35,480 nt of DNA from Prevotella sp902465605 (GTDB taxonomy: Bacteria > Bacteroidota > Bacteroidia > Bacteroidales > Bacteroidaceae), in the NCBI GenBank assembly GCA_902465605.1, contig CABQNT010000023.1, positions 1-35,480 on the forward strand, read 5' to 3'. Within the stretch, counting starts at the first letter, position 1; every line of letters begins with the position of its first letter. The notes below the pieces were generated by a model that saw only the letters and a list, made by a program, of their open reading frames with translations, ran no database searches and was not told the origin of the DNA. Positions 25,359-34,175 of this stretch are shown here, in pieces. A program made the position numbers and the translations under genes.

Positions 25359-26996
25359 ATGAAAAAATATATTTCAATTATCACTGTTGTAGCTGCTGTG
25401 ACTTTTACATCGTGCAGCGACTTTCTTGACGTACAGCCAGAGGGAAAGCCAACAACAGAAAACTATTTTGTCAATGACCAACAAGCCGTTGATGCCATTG
25501 ACATGTTGTACGGAAGGTTGCACCAAGAGAATGTTTTTGGTCGTGAATTCTTCTGGGAACAAGGCGGCGGTCAGGATGTTGTATGGGGACGCACACGAGG
25601 CTATGGCACGTTAGCAACCTTGAAATACAGCGGTGACGAAAGTCCGCTAAGAGACACTTTCGAGCAATTTTACAACCAAATGGCAAGAGCCAACTGGGTC
25701 ATTGTAAAGTTACTGAACAAGGAAAAACAAACCAAATTGACTCCAGTAGAGAGCCGCTCGTTAGGTGAAGCTTTGTTTGTACGTGGAATGTGCCACTTCT
25801 ATATCGCATACCGCTATGGTACTGATAAACAGGGTGTGCCATTTGTACGCTACGAAGATTTTGAAAATGGCTATGACAACAGCATTCCAAAGCAAAGTGC
25901 AACGGTCATGGACGATTACAAGATGATTATTGAAGACATGGACAAAGCCATTCAATATCTTCCTACCGTTGATCAATACGATGACAACAATAAGGGTCGT
26001 GCACACCAAGCTGCTTGTGTAGCATACAAGGCAAAGACTTACGCATATTGGGCTTGCTGGGACAAGTCGCAATGGAAACAAGTTGTTGCTTGTGTTGATG
26101 AACTGGAAAACAAATATGGACGCGGTCTTGCTTCTACCTATGATGAGGTGTTTACCTCAGACATGAGCAAATTCTATGGTAAAGAATATCTATGGGGTGT
26201 GCCTGGCTATGGCGGTCAAACACCTGGTGGTATTGAATTTACAGGCGTTGTTTTGGAAAATAAAGCATGGGGTGTCTATAACGGATGGGGACAAAACAAG
26301 CCCTCATACGAGATCTACGAAGAGTTGATGAAAGACGGCAAAGACAACGTACGCTTGAAACGTACTCTGTTAGAGTACAATCAAGAGTTCAAATTCTTTG
26401 GAGAAACCAGAAAATTCTTTTCTGCATCTGACATAGAAGCGGGCTTCATGTGCAACAAGTACATGCAAGCATTCGAACCAGAAGACTGTGTAAAGAAAGG
26501 AATGGTTAGTGGCAACGGTAACTGGCCCACTACTCGTATCATGTTCCCGTTAATTCGTATGGCAGAAATGTATCTGTTCCGTGCAGAAGCCAACATCATG
26601 ATGGGCAACGCAGCTGCTGCCGCCAAGGATATTAATAAGGTGCGCAATCGCTCAAACCTCGCCTCACTCGACCACAATCCTACAATGATGGATATCTATC
26701 ACGAACGAAGATGCGAACTTACCTTTGAGTTTTACGATGCTCTCTATGACTTAAAACGCTGGCACAAGAGCTGTCCAGAGCTCAAAGACGTTACAGCCAA
26801 AGCATTGACAAGTCAACCTCGTGTTCGTAAGTACAAGGATCGTTCTAATCCTGAGTCATCCTTTGAGATTGTACCTTATGCAGATAATCAGGATAGGATT
26901 ACTTCTTACGACGACCACCTCATTGTGTTCCCATATCCAAGTAAGGCGATCACTGAATCGAATGGGCAATTAAAGCAAAATGAGAGATACAACTAA
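25359..26996 (+). CDS. SusD-like outer-membrane lipoprotein (second locus)
   Basis: A 545-residue SusD/RagB lipoprotein. Lipobox TFTSC with lipidated Cys19 is followed by the usual SDFLDVQPEG start. The N-terminal helical part contains LYGRL and EALFVRGMCHFYIAYRYG. The C-terminal region has MAEMYLFRAEANIMMG, INKVRNRSN and the HERRCELTFEFYDALYDLKRW motif conserved in the family. It would cap the SusC transporter on the cell surface and bind the oligosaccharide. It is co-transcribed with susC (27-base gap) and followed by a terminator-like hairpin, so the downstream enzymes probably have a separate or reduced transcript. Confidence 0.93.
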   Translation: MKKYISIITVVAAVTFTSCSDFLDVQPEGKPTTENYFVNDQQAVDAIDMLYGRLHQENVFGREFFWEQGGGQDVVWGRTRGYGTLATLKYSGDESPLRDTFEQFYNQMARANWVIVKLLNKEKQTKLTPVESRSLGEALFVRGMCHFYIAYRYGTDKQGVPFVRYEDFENGYDNSIPKQSATVMDDYKMIIEDMDKAIQYLPTVDQYDDNNKGRAHQAACVAYKAKTYAYWACWDKSQWKQVVACVDELENKYGRGLASTYDEVFTSDMSKFYGKEYLWGVPGYGGQTPGGIEFTGVVLENKAWGVYNGWGQNKPSYEIYEELMKDGKDNVRLKRTLLEYNQEFKFFGETRKFFSASDIEAGFMCNKYMQAFEPEDCVKKGMVSGNGNWPTTRIMFPLIRMAEMYLFRAEANIMMGNAAAAAKDINKVRNRSNLASLDHNPTMMDIYHERRCELTFEFYDALYDLKRWHKSCPELKDVTAKALTSQPRVRKYKDRSNPESSFEIVPYADNQDRITSYDDHLIVFPYPSKAITESNGQLKQNERYN

Positions 26997-27020
26997 TTCT
27001 GTCCATCGTTAATATAGAAG

Positions 27021-27060
27021 ATAGTCTATCCTTTCCCCAAAAAAGGATAGACTATTTTTA
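27021..27060 (+). terminator. Terminator after susD of the second locus
   Basis: Perfect 14-bp arms at 27021-27034 and 27042-27055 with a 7-base loop (CCCCAAA), followed by TTTTTA. It lies 24 bases after the susD stop. The next gene starts 41 bases later with its own -7 box. Confidence 0.88.
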
Positions 27061-27071
27061 TAAATATTTTG

Positions 27072-27079
27072 TACTTTTG
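27072..27079 (+). promoter_or_regulatory. -7 promoter box for the alkaline phosphatase operon
   Basis: TACTTTTG matches TAnnTTTG and lies 22 bases before the phosphatase ATG and just after the susD terminator. The enzyme genes can therefore be transcribed separately from susC/susD. Confidence 0.65.
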
Positions 27080-27101
27080 TAATTCTAAGAAATAATATTA
27101 A

Positions 27102-28229
27102 ATGAAACGTCAAATTCTGCTATTAGTAGCACTATTAGTAAACTCTTACTCGGGCTTGTTTGCACAAAATACCAACATGCAAACATACACCATGGAGCAT
27201 CCATACAAGGTAGAAAAGCTCAAGGCTCCCAAAGGTAAGAAAGTAAAAAATGTTATCTTAATGGTAGGCGACGGCATGTCGCTGATGGACGTCTATGCCG
27301 CTTGGGTGTGCAATCGAGGACGTTTATGGCTCGACAATGCACAATACATTGGACTGTCGGCTACCCATTGCACCGATAAGCTCATCACCGACTCGGGCGC
27401 AGGTGGTACCGCATTGGCAACAGGACACAAAACGAAATACCATGCCGTAGGGGTTGACCCAGAGGGGAAACCGCTTACAACAATCATAGATCTTGCAAAA
27501 CGAAAAGGCAAAGATGCGGGAATTGCAGTGACATGCCGCTTGTGGGATGCCACGCCTGCCGACTTTTGCTGCCATAACATTAACAGGGACAACGAACAGG
27601 AAATCGTAGCCGACTATCCAACCAGTGGCCTTGACTTTGCTTTTGGTGGTGGAGCCAAATATTTCACAAACAGGAAAGACGGACGCAACATCTTCGAAGA
27701 GCTGAAAAATCAAGGTTACTACATTGCCAGGACGTGGGAGGAATTAGAAAAATGGGAAAGCGGAAAGGTGTTCTGCGTGCCTTACGAGGTGGACACTCCT
27801 CTGCCTGATGAGCGTGGGGGCTTGCTTGCTCGCGCTACCATGAAAGGCATCAGCTTGATGTATCAAAACAAGAACGGCTTTTTCATGATGGTTGAAGGGT
27901 CACAATTAGACGACTATGGACATTTTAACCAACTGGATATGCTCATGAAAGAACTACACGACTTTGACCGTACCATCGGTGAAGTCATGAAATGGGCTGC
28001 CAAAGATGGTGAAACATTAGTTGTCGTAACTGCTGACCATGAAACAGGAGGTCTTACTTTACACGGGGGTGACTTAGCAACTGGACGCATTGAAGCAAAA
28101 TTTGCAAGCACTGGTCACACTGGCGTTATGGTTCCCGTATACGCTTTCGGCCCTGGTGCAGAAGAGTTTACTGGATTCATGGACAATACAGAAATCTTCT
28201 GGAAGATTAAAAAACTGATGCGACTATAA
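27102..28229 (+). CDS. Secreted alkaline phosphatase
   Basis: A 375-residue exported metallo-phosphomonoesterase of the PhoA superfamily. A signal peptide ends near Ala21 (SGLFA before Gln22). Metal and catalytic motifs are complete: VGDGMS with D57, the nucleophile S98 in DSGAGGTALATGHKT, EGSQLDDYGH with E265, D270 and H274, TADHETGG with D312 and H313, and STGHTG with H339. It is more compact than E. coli PhoA. VTCRLWDATPAD aligns with the family's usual post-nucleophile loop. It would strip phosphate from an imported or external sugar phosphate in the periplasm. It sits between susD and the trehalase-like gene. A purely phosphate-scavenging role is possible but does not explain its place in this locus. 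Confidence 0.93.
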   Translation: MKRQILLLVALLVNSYSGLFAQNTNMQTYTMEHPYKVEKLKAPKGKKVKNVILMVGDGMSLMDVYAAWVCNRGRLWLDNAQYIGLSATHCTDKLITDSGAGGTALATGHKTKYHAVGVDPEGKPLTTIIDLAKRKGKDAGIAVTCRLWDATPADFCCHNINRDNEQEIVADYPTSGLDFAFGGGAKYFTNRKDGRNIFEELKNQGYYIARTWEELEKWESGKVFCVPYEVDTPLPDERGGLLARATMKGISLMYQNKNGFFMMVEGSQLDDYGHFNQLDMLMKELHDFDRTIGEVMKWAAKDGETLVVVTADHETGGLTLHGGDLATGRIEAKFASTGHTGVMVPVYAFGPGAEEFTGFMDNTEIFWKIKKLMRL

Positions 28230-28579
28230 TTGTGGCTTGCACAATTTTCCTCTGAAGCCTGTCAACACAGAAAGACTTGTAATGTCTGAAAAAAAACGAC
28301 AAACCATGAACCGGAAACATGCAAAAACGCTTTATACGCATGCAGGAAAACATAGTCCCAGACTCATCCCCTTGAGTGAATGCGACGAAAGCATGGGGTT
28401 TAGGCGACAAAAGCATGGGGTTAACAGTTCAATCTGCATGACTTTGCAGCCTTATCTCAATGAGTTGACAATTCAACGAGAAACCTACTGACTACAAACA
28501 CATTACGACAACCAGTCACACTAAATACAAAATTCGCAGCATATACTACTGACGCCTTCTTTTACAAAACAACTTATCA
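28230..28579. other. Gap between the phosphatase and trehalase-like genes, with a tandem repeat
   Basis: A 350-bp stretch with no recognisable gene. An 84-codon frame (28237-28491) resembles nothing and spans the 21-bp repeats at 28382-28424. No hairpin terminator was seen. A TGACTTTG near 28438 is one base off a -7 box but lies about 135 bases before the next gene, so it is weak. The break suggests that the trehalase-like, ROK and metallophosphatase genes form a separate transcript. Confidence 0.4.
28382..28424 (+). repeat. Two tandem ~21-bp repeats
   Basis: Copy one at 28382-28402 and copy two at 28403-28424 share GCGAC(G/A)AAAGCATGGGGTT with few changes. Non-coding by present evidence. 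Confidence 0.75.
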
Positions 28580-30211
28580 ATGCTTACATCATCCATCATG
28601 CTAAAAAAAACATTACAAGTTCTTCTCTCCCTCGGTATCATGTCGCCACTGAACATGATGGCGCAAAACCTAATATCGTCGGGTTCTCCTCTGTACAAAC
28701 TTCCTTACAAGAACACCTACGTCATGGAAACGTTAGTGGCAGAGAACAGTTTTCGTACGGCTAAGGTTGAGAAGACCCAGCCGGGAACCTTTGCACAAGC
28801 CAAAAAAGTGTTGCCATCTCCCTATTGGGAAGGGCACAACAAGGAAATAGAGATGTATTGGAAGGCATGGGAGATAGGGATTAAAAACATCTGTCAGCCG
28901 TTAGATGACTCAGGATTTGTAACCAGTTATATCGCTCCAGCCTACAACGGAAACATCTTTATGTGGGACAATGCCTTTATCACAATGTTCTGTCGATATG
29001 GTAAAAACTTCTTCCCATTTCAGAAAAGCTTAGATAACTTTTATGCCAAGCAACATCCCGATGGCTTTATTTGTAGAGAGATACGTGCCGATGGTAGCGA
29101 TTGTTTCGGCCGATACGACCCTACCAGCACGGGTCCCAATATTCTGCCATGGTCCGAATGGCTGTATTATACGCAGTTTGGCGATGATAATCGGCTCAAC
29201 AAGGTCTTCCCTGTATTGGCGGCATACTACAAATGGTTAAAGCTAAACCGTACTTGGCGCAATGGCACTTATTGGTCGAGCGGTTGGGGAACGGGCATGG
29301 ATAATATGCCGCGGGTACAAGACGGATACAACACCATCTACAGTCATGGGCACATGATATGGTTAGATGCCTGCCTGCAACAAATTATGGTGGCTAAGAT
29401 TTTGTTGAAAATGGGTTTCTACTTGGAACGTTGGCAAGAGATAGAAACCTTCGAAGATGACATAAAGCACCTTTCACAATACATTAACGACAACATGTGG
29501 AGCGACAAAGATGGCTTTCTCTATGACCAATACGCAGACAACAGCCTTAGTACTGCACAAGGCATCTATGCCTATTGGGCGCTACATACCGACGTGTTGT
29601 CCAAAGAACGGTTGGATAAGCTGGTTGCTCACTTGACCGATACCACGAAGTTCAACCGTCCGCATCGCGTCCCTTCCCTCTCACATAGTCATCCTAAATA
29701 CAAAGCTAATGGGCGTTATTGGGTTGGAGGCGTATGGCCAGGCACCAATTACATGATCATCTCTGGGCTCATAGACAAAGGATACCGACAGTTGGCATGG
29801 GATATTACCATGAATCATTATAACAACGTACTGGAGGTGTACAAGAAGACGGGTACTTTCTTTGAGTATTATGCACCTGAAAGTAATAATCCTGGCTTCA
29901 TGGCTCGCAAGGACTTTGTGGGTTGGACAGGGCTTCCTCCCATTGCCGAACTCATAGAATACATCTTTGGCATTCGAACTAACCATGAACAGAACACCAT
30001 TACACTGGATGTCAACCTGTTAGATGCTTATGGTATTGATAAGTATCCCTATGGTCAGGATGGACTTATTTCCTTCAAAGTACAAAAACGAAACTCCAAA
30101 GAGGAGAAACCTAAAGTCACGATTCAAACGAACGTTCCCTTTAAAGTCATCTTACTTTGGAGTGACAAAAAAATAGAGCAACAGGTTGGGGTTGGTAAAC
30201 ATTCTCTCTAA
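28580..30211 (+). CDS. MGH1/trehalase-like (alpha/alpha)6 glycoside hydrolase
   Basis: A 543-residue exported enzyme of the GH37/GH63-like clan (MGH1-like domain). The start may be the ATG at 28598 (Met7), which leaves a better signal peptide ending near MMAQ. Motifs include IFMWDNAFITMFCRYG (127-140), SGWGTGMDNMPR with D241, where Thermus thermophilus mannosylglycerate hydrolase has its general acid, and FFEYYAPE with E429, matching that enzyme's general base. VGGVWPGTNYMII and DFVGWTGLPPIAELIEY complete the family pattern. The substrate could be trehalose, a glycosyl-glycerate or another small glucoside. The flanking phosphatases and ROK kinase suggest a phosphorylated form reaches the cell. 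The ROK gene begins 20 bases later. Confidence 0.85.
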   Translation: MLTSSIMLKKTLQVLLSLGIMSPLNMMAQNLISSGSPLYKLPYKNTYVMETLVAENSFRTAKVEKTQPGTFAQAKKVLPSPYWEGHNKEIEMYWKAWEIGIKNICQPLDDSGFVTSYIAPAYNGNIFMWDNAFITMFCRYGKNFFPFQKSLDNFYAKQHPDGFICREIRADGSDCFGRYDPTSTGPNILPWSEWLYYTQFGDDNRLNKVFPVLAAYYKWLKLNRTWRNGTYWSSGWGTGMDNMPRVQDGYNTIYSHGHMIWLDACLQQIMVAKILLKMGFYLERWQEIETFEDDIKHLSQYINDNMWSDKDGFLYDQYADNSLSTAQGIYAYWALHTDVLSKERLDKLVAHLTDTTKFNRPHRVPSLSHSHPKYKANGRYWVGGVWPGTNYMIISGLIDKGYRQLAWDITMNHYNNVLEVYKKTGTFFEYYAPESNNPGFMARKDFVGWTGLPPIAELIEYIFGIRTNHEQNTITLDVNLLDAYGIDKYPYGQDGLISFKVQKRNSKEEKPKVTIQTNVPFKVILLWSDKKIEQQVGVGKHSL

Positions 30212-30231
30212 CACTTTATTGAAAACCAAGC

Positions 30232-31071
30232 ATGTATCAAACAATGACAACACGTATAGCCATCGACCTTGGTGGCACCAATCTTAGAGCTGCGAGAGTA
30301 AGAAATGGGCAAATTGAGGCCTTTCTACAAGAGCCATGCCTTGCCAACGGAACGCAAAATGAAGTGTTAGAGCAAATTGCACAAATGATAACACGGCTCA
30401 ACCAGTCATCAGTTGAACGCATAGGCATAGCAGTACCCTCCATTGTAGATTACAAGAAGGGCATTGTTTACCACGTACAAAACATACCCTCGTGGACAGA
30501 GGTACATCTAAAAGATATTCTTGAACAACGCTTTAACTTGGAAACAAGAGTGGACAATGACGTGAATTGCTTTGTTGCTGCAGAGAATGTGCTGGGAGCG
30601 GGGCAACCTTTCAGAGACTTTGTAGGCATCACTTTGGGAACAGGTATCGGTGCTGGCATCGTTATCAACAATGAGGTGTACCGAGGAGTTCATACAGGTG
30701 CTGGCGAAATCGGCTGTATTCCTTATTTGGATAGCATCTACGAAGACTACACCAGCAGTCAGTTGTTCAACAAATGGCACACAACGGGGCAACAAGAAGC
30801 ACTAAAAGCTACACAAGGAGACCAAGCAGCACTCGAAAAATGGCAAGAATTGGGCTTTCATTTAGGAAAGTTATTGCAAGTAATTCTGTACGCATACAAC
30901 CCTGAAGCCATTATCATCGGAGGCGGAATCTCTTTGTCACACCCTCTCTTTGAGCAATCAATGTATGAATCAATGCACGAAAAATTCTTGTTTCCGAAAG
31001 AATCTCAAGCTGTTCAAATCATCTTTTCTAAGCTTAAAGACAGTAATATTTTAGGTGCTGCCCAATTATAA
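30232..31071 (+). CDS. ROK-family sugar kinase
   Basis: A 279-residue cytoplasmic hexose kinase of the ROK family. IAIDLGGTN (9-17) is the ATP phosphate-binding motif. VDNDVNC holds catalytic D110, GITLGTGIGAG (132-142) is the second phosphate motif, and TGAGEIG (155-161) is the ROK signature. The usual zinc site (CxCGxxGCxE) is absent, as in some Bacteroidota members. It is slightly short, and ATG at 30244 (Met5) is an equally good start. It would phosphorylate glucose or a related sugar freed by the upstream glycosidase. The same-strand gaps of 20 and 30 bases on either side indicate an operon with the trehalase-like and metallophosphatase genes. Confidence 0.88.
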   Translation: MYQTMTTRIAIDLGGTNLRAARVRNGQIEAFLQEPCLANGTQNEVLEQIAQMITRLNQSSVERIGIAVPSIVDYKKGIVYHVQNIPSWTEVHLKDILEQRFNLETRVDNDVNCFVAAENVLGAGQPFRDFVGITLGTGIGAGIVINNEVYRGVHTGAGEIGCIPYLDSIYEDYTSSQLFNKWHTTGQQEALKATQGDQAALEKWQELGFHLGKLLQVILYAYNPEAIIIGGGISLSHPLFEQSMYESMHEKFLFPKESQAVQIIFSKLKDSNILGAAQL

Positions 31072-31101
31072 AATTTATTCATTTATCCATTCTTACAAAT
31101 A

Positions 31102-32553
31102 ATGAAAAAGTCACTTTTCTTGTCATTGCTACTGACATTCCTAACCACTTTTAACACATGGAGTCAACACTCATTCCGTTTCCATGACGGAAAGTTTAGG
31201 ATAGCTCAATTTACAGACATTCACTGGAATGCGAAATCAGCTAATTGCAAACAAACTTCAGCAATCATTCAGAAAGTCATACAAACTGAAAAGCCCGACA
31301 TCGCCATTCTTACAGGCGACATTGTAACCGAACAACCTGCTGACGAAGGTTGGAAATCAATCATCCAAATCTTTGAAAATTCTCATCTGCCTTTTGTGGT
31401 TGTAATGGGTAACCATGATGCCGAGGTGATGAGTAAAAAAGAAATATACCAACAGCTTACAGCTTCTCCCTATTACGCAGGAGGTATAGGGGCAGCCAAC
31501 ATCACGGGGTATGGCAACTGTTCTATTCCTATTTATTCTTCAAATAAGAGCAGCAACCAACCAGCAGCCTTGATTTATTGCATTGACTCCAACGACTATC
31601 CGCCAATCAAAGAGTATGGGGCATACGATTGGATACACTTTGACCAAATACAATGGTATCAGACAGATAGTAAGAAATATACCCAAACCAATGGTAACAA
31701 GCCACTTCCAGCACTTGCTTTCTTCCATATACCGCTGGTAGAGTTCAAGCATGTAGTGGCTCGCAACGACTACTTGGGGGGCTATGGCGACGGTGAGGTT
31801 TGTTCATCCAATATCAATTCGGGCATGTTTGCTTCCTTCATCGACATGAAAGATGTAATGGGCGTGTTTTGTGGACACGACCACGATAACGATTTCATCG
31901 GCATGGAATACGATATTGCCCTTGGTTATGGCCGTGTGAGTGGTCTGGATGCGTATGGAAAAGTAGACCGTGGCGGTAGAATTATCGAGCTTTACGAAGG
32001 TCAGCGCAAATTTGACACATGGGTACGGACAGCCAACAAGAAAGAGGACACTTTTTACTATCCGTCTGCACTCACATCGAAAGATGAACGAATCATGAAC
32101 TATCTGCCAGCAAAACCAGTCAAGCCATCCAAGCAGGGGGTAGCATACACGTATTTTGAAGGTAAGATTAAGCACACCAAAAACATTCACACTTTGAAAA
32201 AGGTAGAGAGTGGAACCATGAAAAACTTCTCTATCAACAACGCAAAACAAAACGACCATTTTGCTTATATCTTCCGAGCATACATCCAAATAAAAGAACG
32301 TGGCGTATATCGCTTCTACACTTATTCAGACGACGGCAGCAAGTTATTGATTGATAACCAAGTGGTTGTTGACAACGATGGCGGACACAGTGCTCGAAGA
32401 GCTGAAGGAAAAGTGGCTCTCGAGCCAGGCTTCCATGAAATTGAGGTTCAATACTTTGAAGACTATATGGGACAAACTTTAGACGTAGGCTATTCAGCAA
32501 GAAACGTTACAGAACAAAGTATACCGAGCGAACTCTTATATTTGCCACAGTAA
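31102..32553 (+). CDS. Secreted calcineurin-type metallophosphatase with PA14 domain
   Basis: A 483-residue exported phosphoesterase. After a signal peptide (about 1-22), the metallophosphoesterase fold carries DIH (D39, H41), GDIV (D73), GNHD (103-106), FHIP (H209) and GHDH (258-261), all expected metal ligands. A C-terminal PA14-like beta-sandwich at about 346-475 (VYRFYTYSDDGSKLLIDNQVVVDNDGGHS) is a carbohydrate-binding fold. The mix of sugar-binding and phosphatase domains suggests that it removes phosphate from a glycan or sugar ester. It closes the second locus, 30 bases after the ROK gene. Its stop codon abuts the truncated transposase, but the PA14 domain looks complete. Confidence 0.9.
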   Translation: MKKSLFLSLLLTFLTTFNTWSQHSFRFHDGKFRIAQFTDIHWNAKSANCKQTSAIIQKVIQTEKPDIAILTGDIVTEQPADEGWKSIIQIFENSHLPFVVVMGNHDAEVMSKKEIYQQLTASPYYAGGIGAANITGYGNCSIPIYSSNKSSNQPAALIYCIDSNDYPPIKEYGAYDWIHFDQIQWYQTDSKKYTQTNGNKPLPALAFFHIPLVEFKHVVARNDYLGGYGDGEVCSSNINSGMFASFIDMKDVMGVFCGHDHDNDFIGMEYDIALGYGRVSGLDAYGKVDRGGRIIELYEGQRKFDTWVRTANKKEDTFYYPSALTSKDERIMNYLPAKPVKPSKQGVAYTYFEGKIKHTKNIHTLKKVESGTMKNFSINNAKQNDHFAYIFRAYIQIKERGVYRFYTYSDDGSKLLIDNQVVVDNDGGHSARRAEGKVALEPGFHEIEVQYFEDYMGQTLDVGYSARNVTEQSIPSELLYLPQ

Positions 32554-33816
32554 CTGGAAAAACTGAGCGTTGAGAAGACCATCCAAGCCATTCAGGAGAA
32601 CCCCTACATGCAGTACCTGCTTGGGGCTTGAGAAGTTTACGGAAAAGCCGGTATTCGTTCCAGAGTTGTTCGTCCTTGTCCGCAAGCGACTCGATCATGA
32701 CTTCTTCAACATGCTGACCCTGATGCTGGCGGAAACGGACGGGAGCAAGCCGAAGAAGGAAAACACCGACGAGGACGGCAACGATCACGGCGGTACGATG
32801 AAGATTGACGCCACATGCTGCGACGCCGAGGTACGCTATCCAACGGATTCCAACCTGTTGGAGGACGGCAGCAGGCTGATAGACCGCCTGCTTGACAAGT
32901 TCTGCGCACGCCACAAGGTGAAGAAGCCCCAGACCCACTGCACGGAAGCCCGCCAGGTCTGCATCGGACTGATTAAGAAGAAACGCAAGGGGAAGAAACT
33001 CATTGACAAGACAAAACTAATCCAGATACGATGCCTGCAGGCAGACTTTCAGCTGTTTCTTGATTTCCCGGGCAAACAGTCAAGCACACTTCTTGCTTGA
33101 TTCAGCCGCCATGACTACAGGTGTCTTCAGGCAGCTTTCAAGATGTATGAATAGCAAAAATGATGTTCGAGCAGAATGTCCGCAAATGTGCCGACCGCAT
33201 CATCAGCATCTACCAACCGCATCTCCGTCCCATCGTCAGGGGCAAGGCAAAGGCCAAGGTTGAGTTCGGGGCAAAGGTTGGTGCCAGCATCGTGAGCGGT
33301 TGCACCTACGTGGATCATGTCAGCTGGGATGCCTATAACGAATCATCCGATCTCGGCATGCAGCTTGAACTCTACAAAAAGCGTTTTGGCATGCTGCCCA
33401 GGGAGATACAGGAAGACAAGCTCTATCTGGGGAAAGAGAATAGGAAGCACATAAAGTCCTGCCATGTCAATTGCTACAACCGTCCATTGGGCAGACCTCC
33501 CAAGGAAGAGAACGACACACACGCAGAGGATAAGAAGAGAGCCATCGGCGAGCGAAATGAGATAGAAGGCACGTTTGGAACAACCAAGAGAGTTTACCGA
33601 GCCGACGACATCCGAGCGAAACTTGACCAAACGGCTGACACTTGGATAGGAGCTTGCTTCTTCGCTAAGAATATCATGAAGTTCCTAAGGGGACTTCTTT
33701 GTCTCATTTTCGAAAAATCGGGCTTGAAGACCTTCCAAAAGAGGATTATGCGCATTTTTGACAGCATGGAGGCTGTATTACCCACACCACAAGGCTGTAT
33801 GAAAGAAATAAATTAG
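32554..33816 (+). pseudogene. IS5-type (IS1182-like) transposase remnant
   Basis: Three out-of-phase segments rebuild a DDE transposase lacking its first ~100 residues. Segment one (from 32554, LEKLSVEKTIQAIQENPYMQY) is frame-broken at the GGGG run 32623-32626, where one extra G moves it into the frame read as LEKFTEKPVFVPELF. That segment carries KIDATCCDAEVRYPTD with the first Asp, and it stops at 33100. The third (from about 33160) has YQPHLRPIVRGKAKAKVEFG, EDKLYLGKENRKH with the second Asp, and GERNEIEGTFG with the Glu. It begins directly at the stop codon of the metallophosphatase gene, so the 5' end was cut off. No inverted repeats could be recognised. It is non-functional. Confidence 0.85.
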
Positions 33817-33819
33817 CAG

Positions 33820-34161
33820 ACCCTAATTAGGAAACAAACAAAAGAAATAGAATATTGGCTGCAAAAAAATCTTGAACTCAAGCCTGGTTTTGTTTATGAA
33901 CTCAGTCCTATAGAACCTGGATATTATAAGAATTTTCATGGCAGTCCGGTATACATGGCACCTGATGACGTGTGGAAATATGGAGAGACAATAGTCGGAG
34001 AACAAAGGTATTCAGATGAATTTTATAAGAGAGAGAAATTAAAAATGTTTCCTATCTTCTACGGGAATACAATAGAAATTAAAATTCAGGAGAAGATTAT
34101 GATATATGGCTATGTTTTCAAATATGGCCACCTCCTTCCTGGAAATAAAATTTTCAGATAA
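33820..34161 (+). pseudogene. Orphan Rhs-type toxin tip, GIY-YIG-nuclease-like
   Basis: An open frame without a proper start begins just after the transposase stop (33814-33816, same frame) and ends at a TAA at 34159-34161. It encodes LKPGFVYELSP, then DVWKYGETI, QRYSDEFY, EIKIQEKIMIYGY and HLLPGNKIFR. The order FVY, then WKYG, Arg, Glu, Asn resembles the GIY, YIG, Arg, Glu, Asn pattern of GIY-YIG/URI nucleases, and similar tips end Rhs/polymorphic toxins in Bacteroidota. The Rhs core that should precede it is missing, so it is probably silent and kept as a cassette. A short start at 33955 would omit the FVY half. Base composition is much AT-richer than the neighbours. Family recognition is from motif order, not alignment. 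Confidence 0.65.
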
Positions 34162-34175
34162 ATAATAATAACATT

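Noticed and set aside
28237..28491. 84-codon open frame between the phosphatase and the trehalase-like gene
   Set aside because: No recognisable domain, composition unlike a protein, and it runs through a non-coding tandem repeat. No promoter box or start context supports it.
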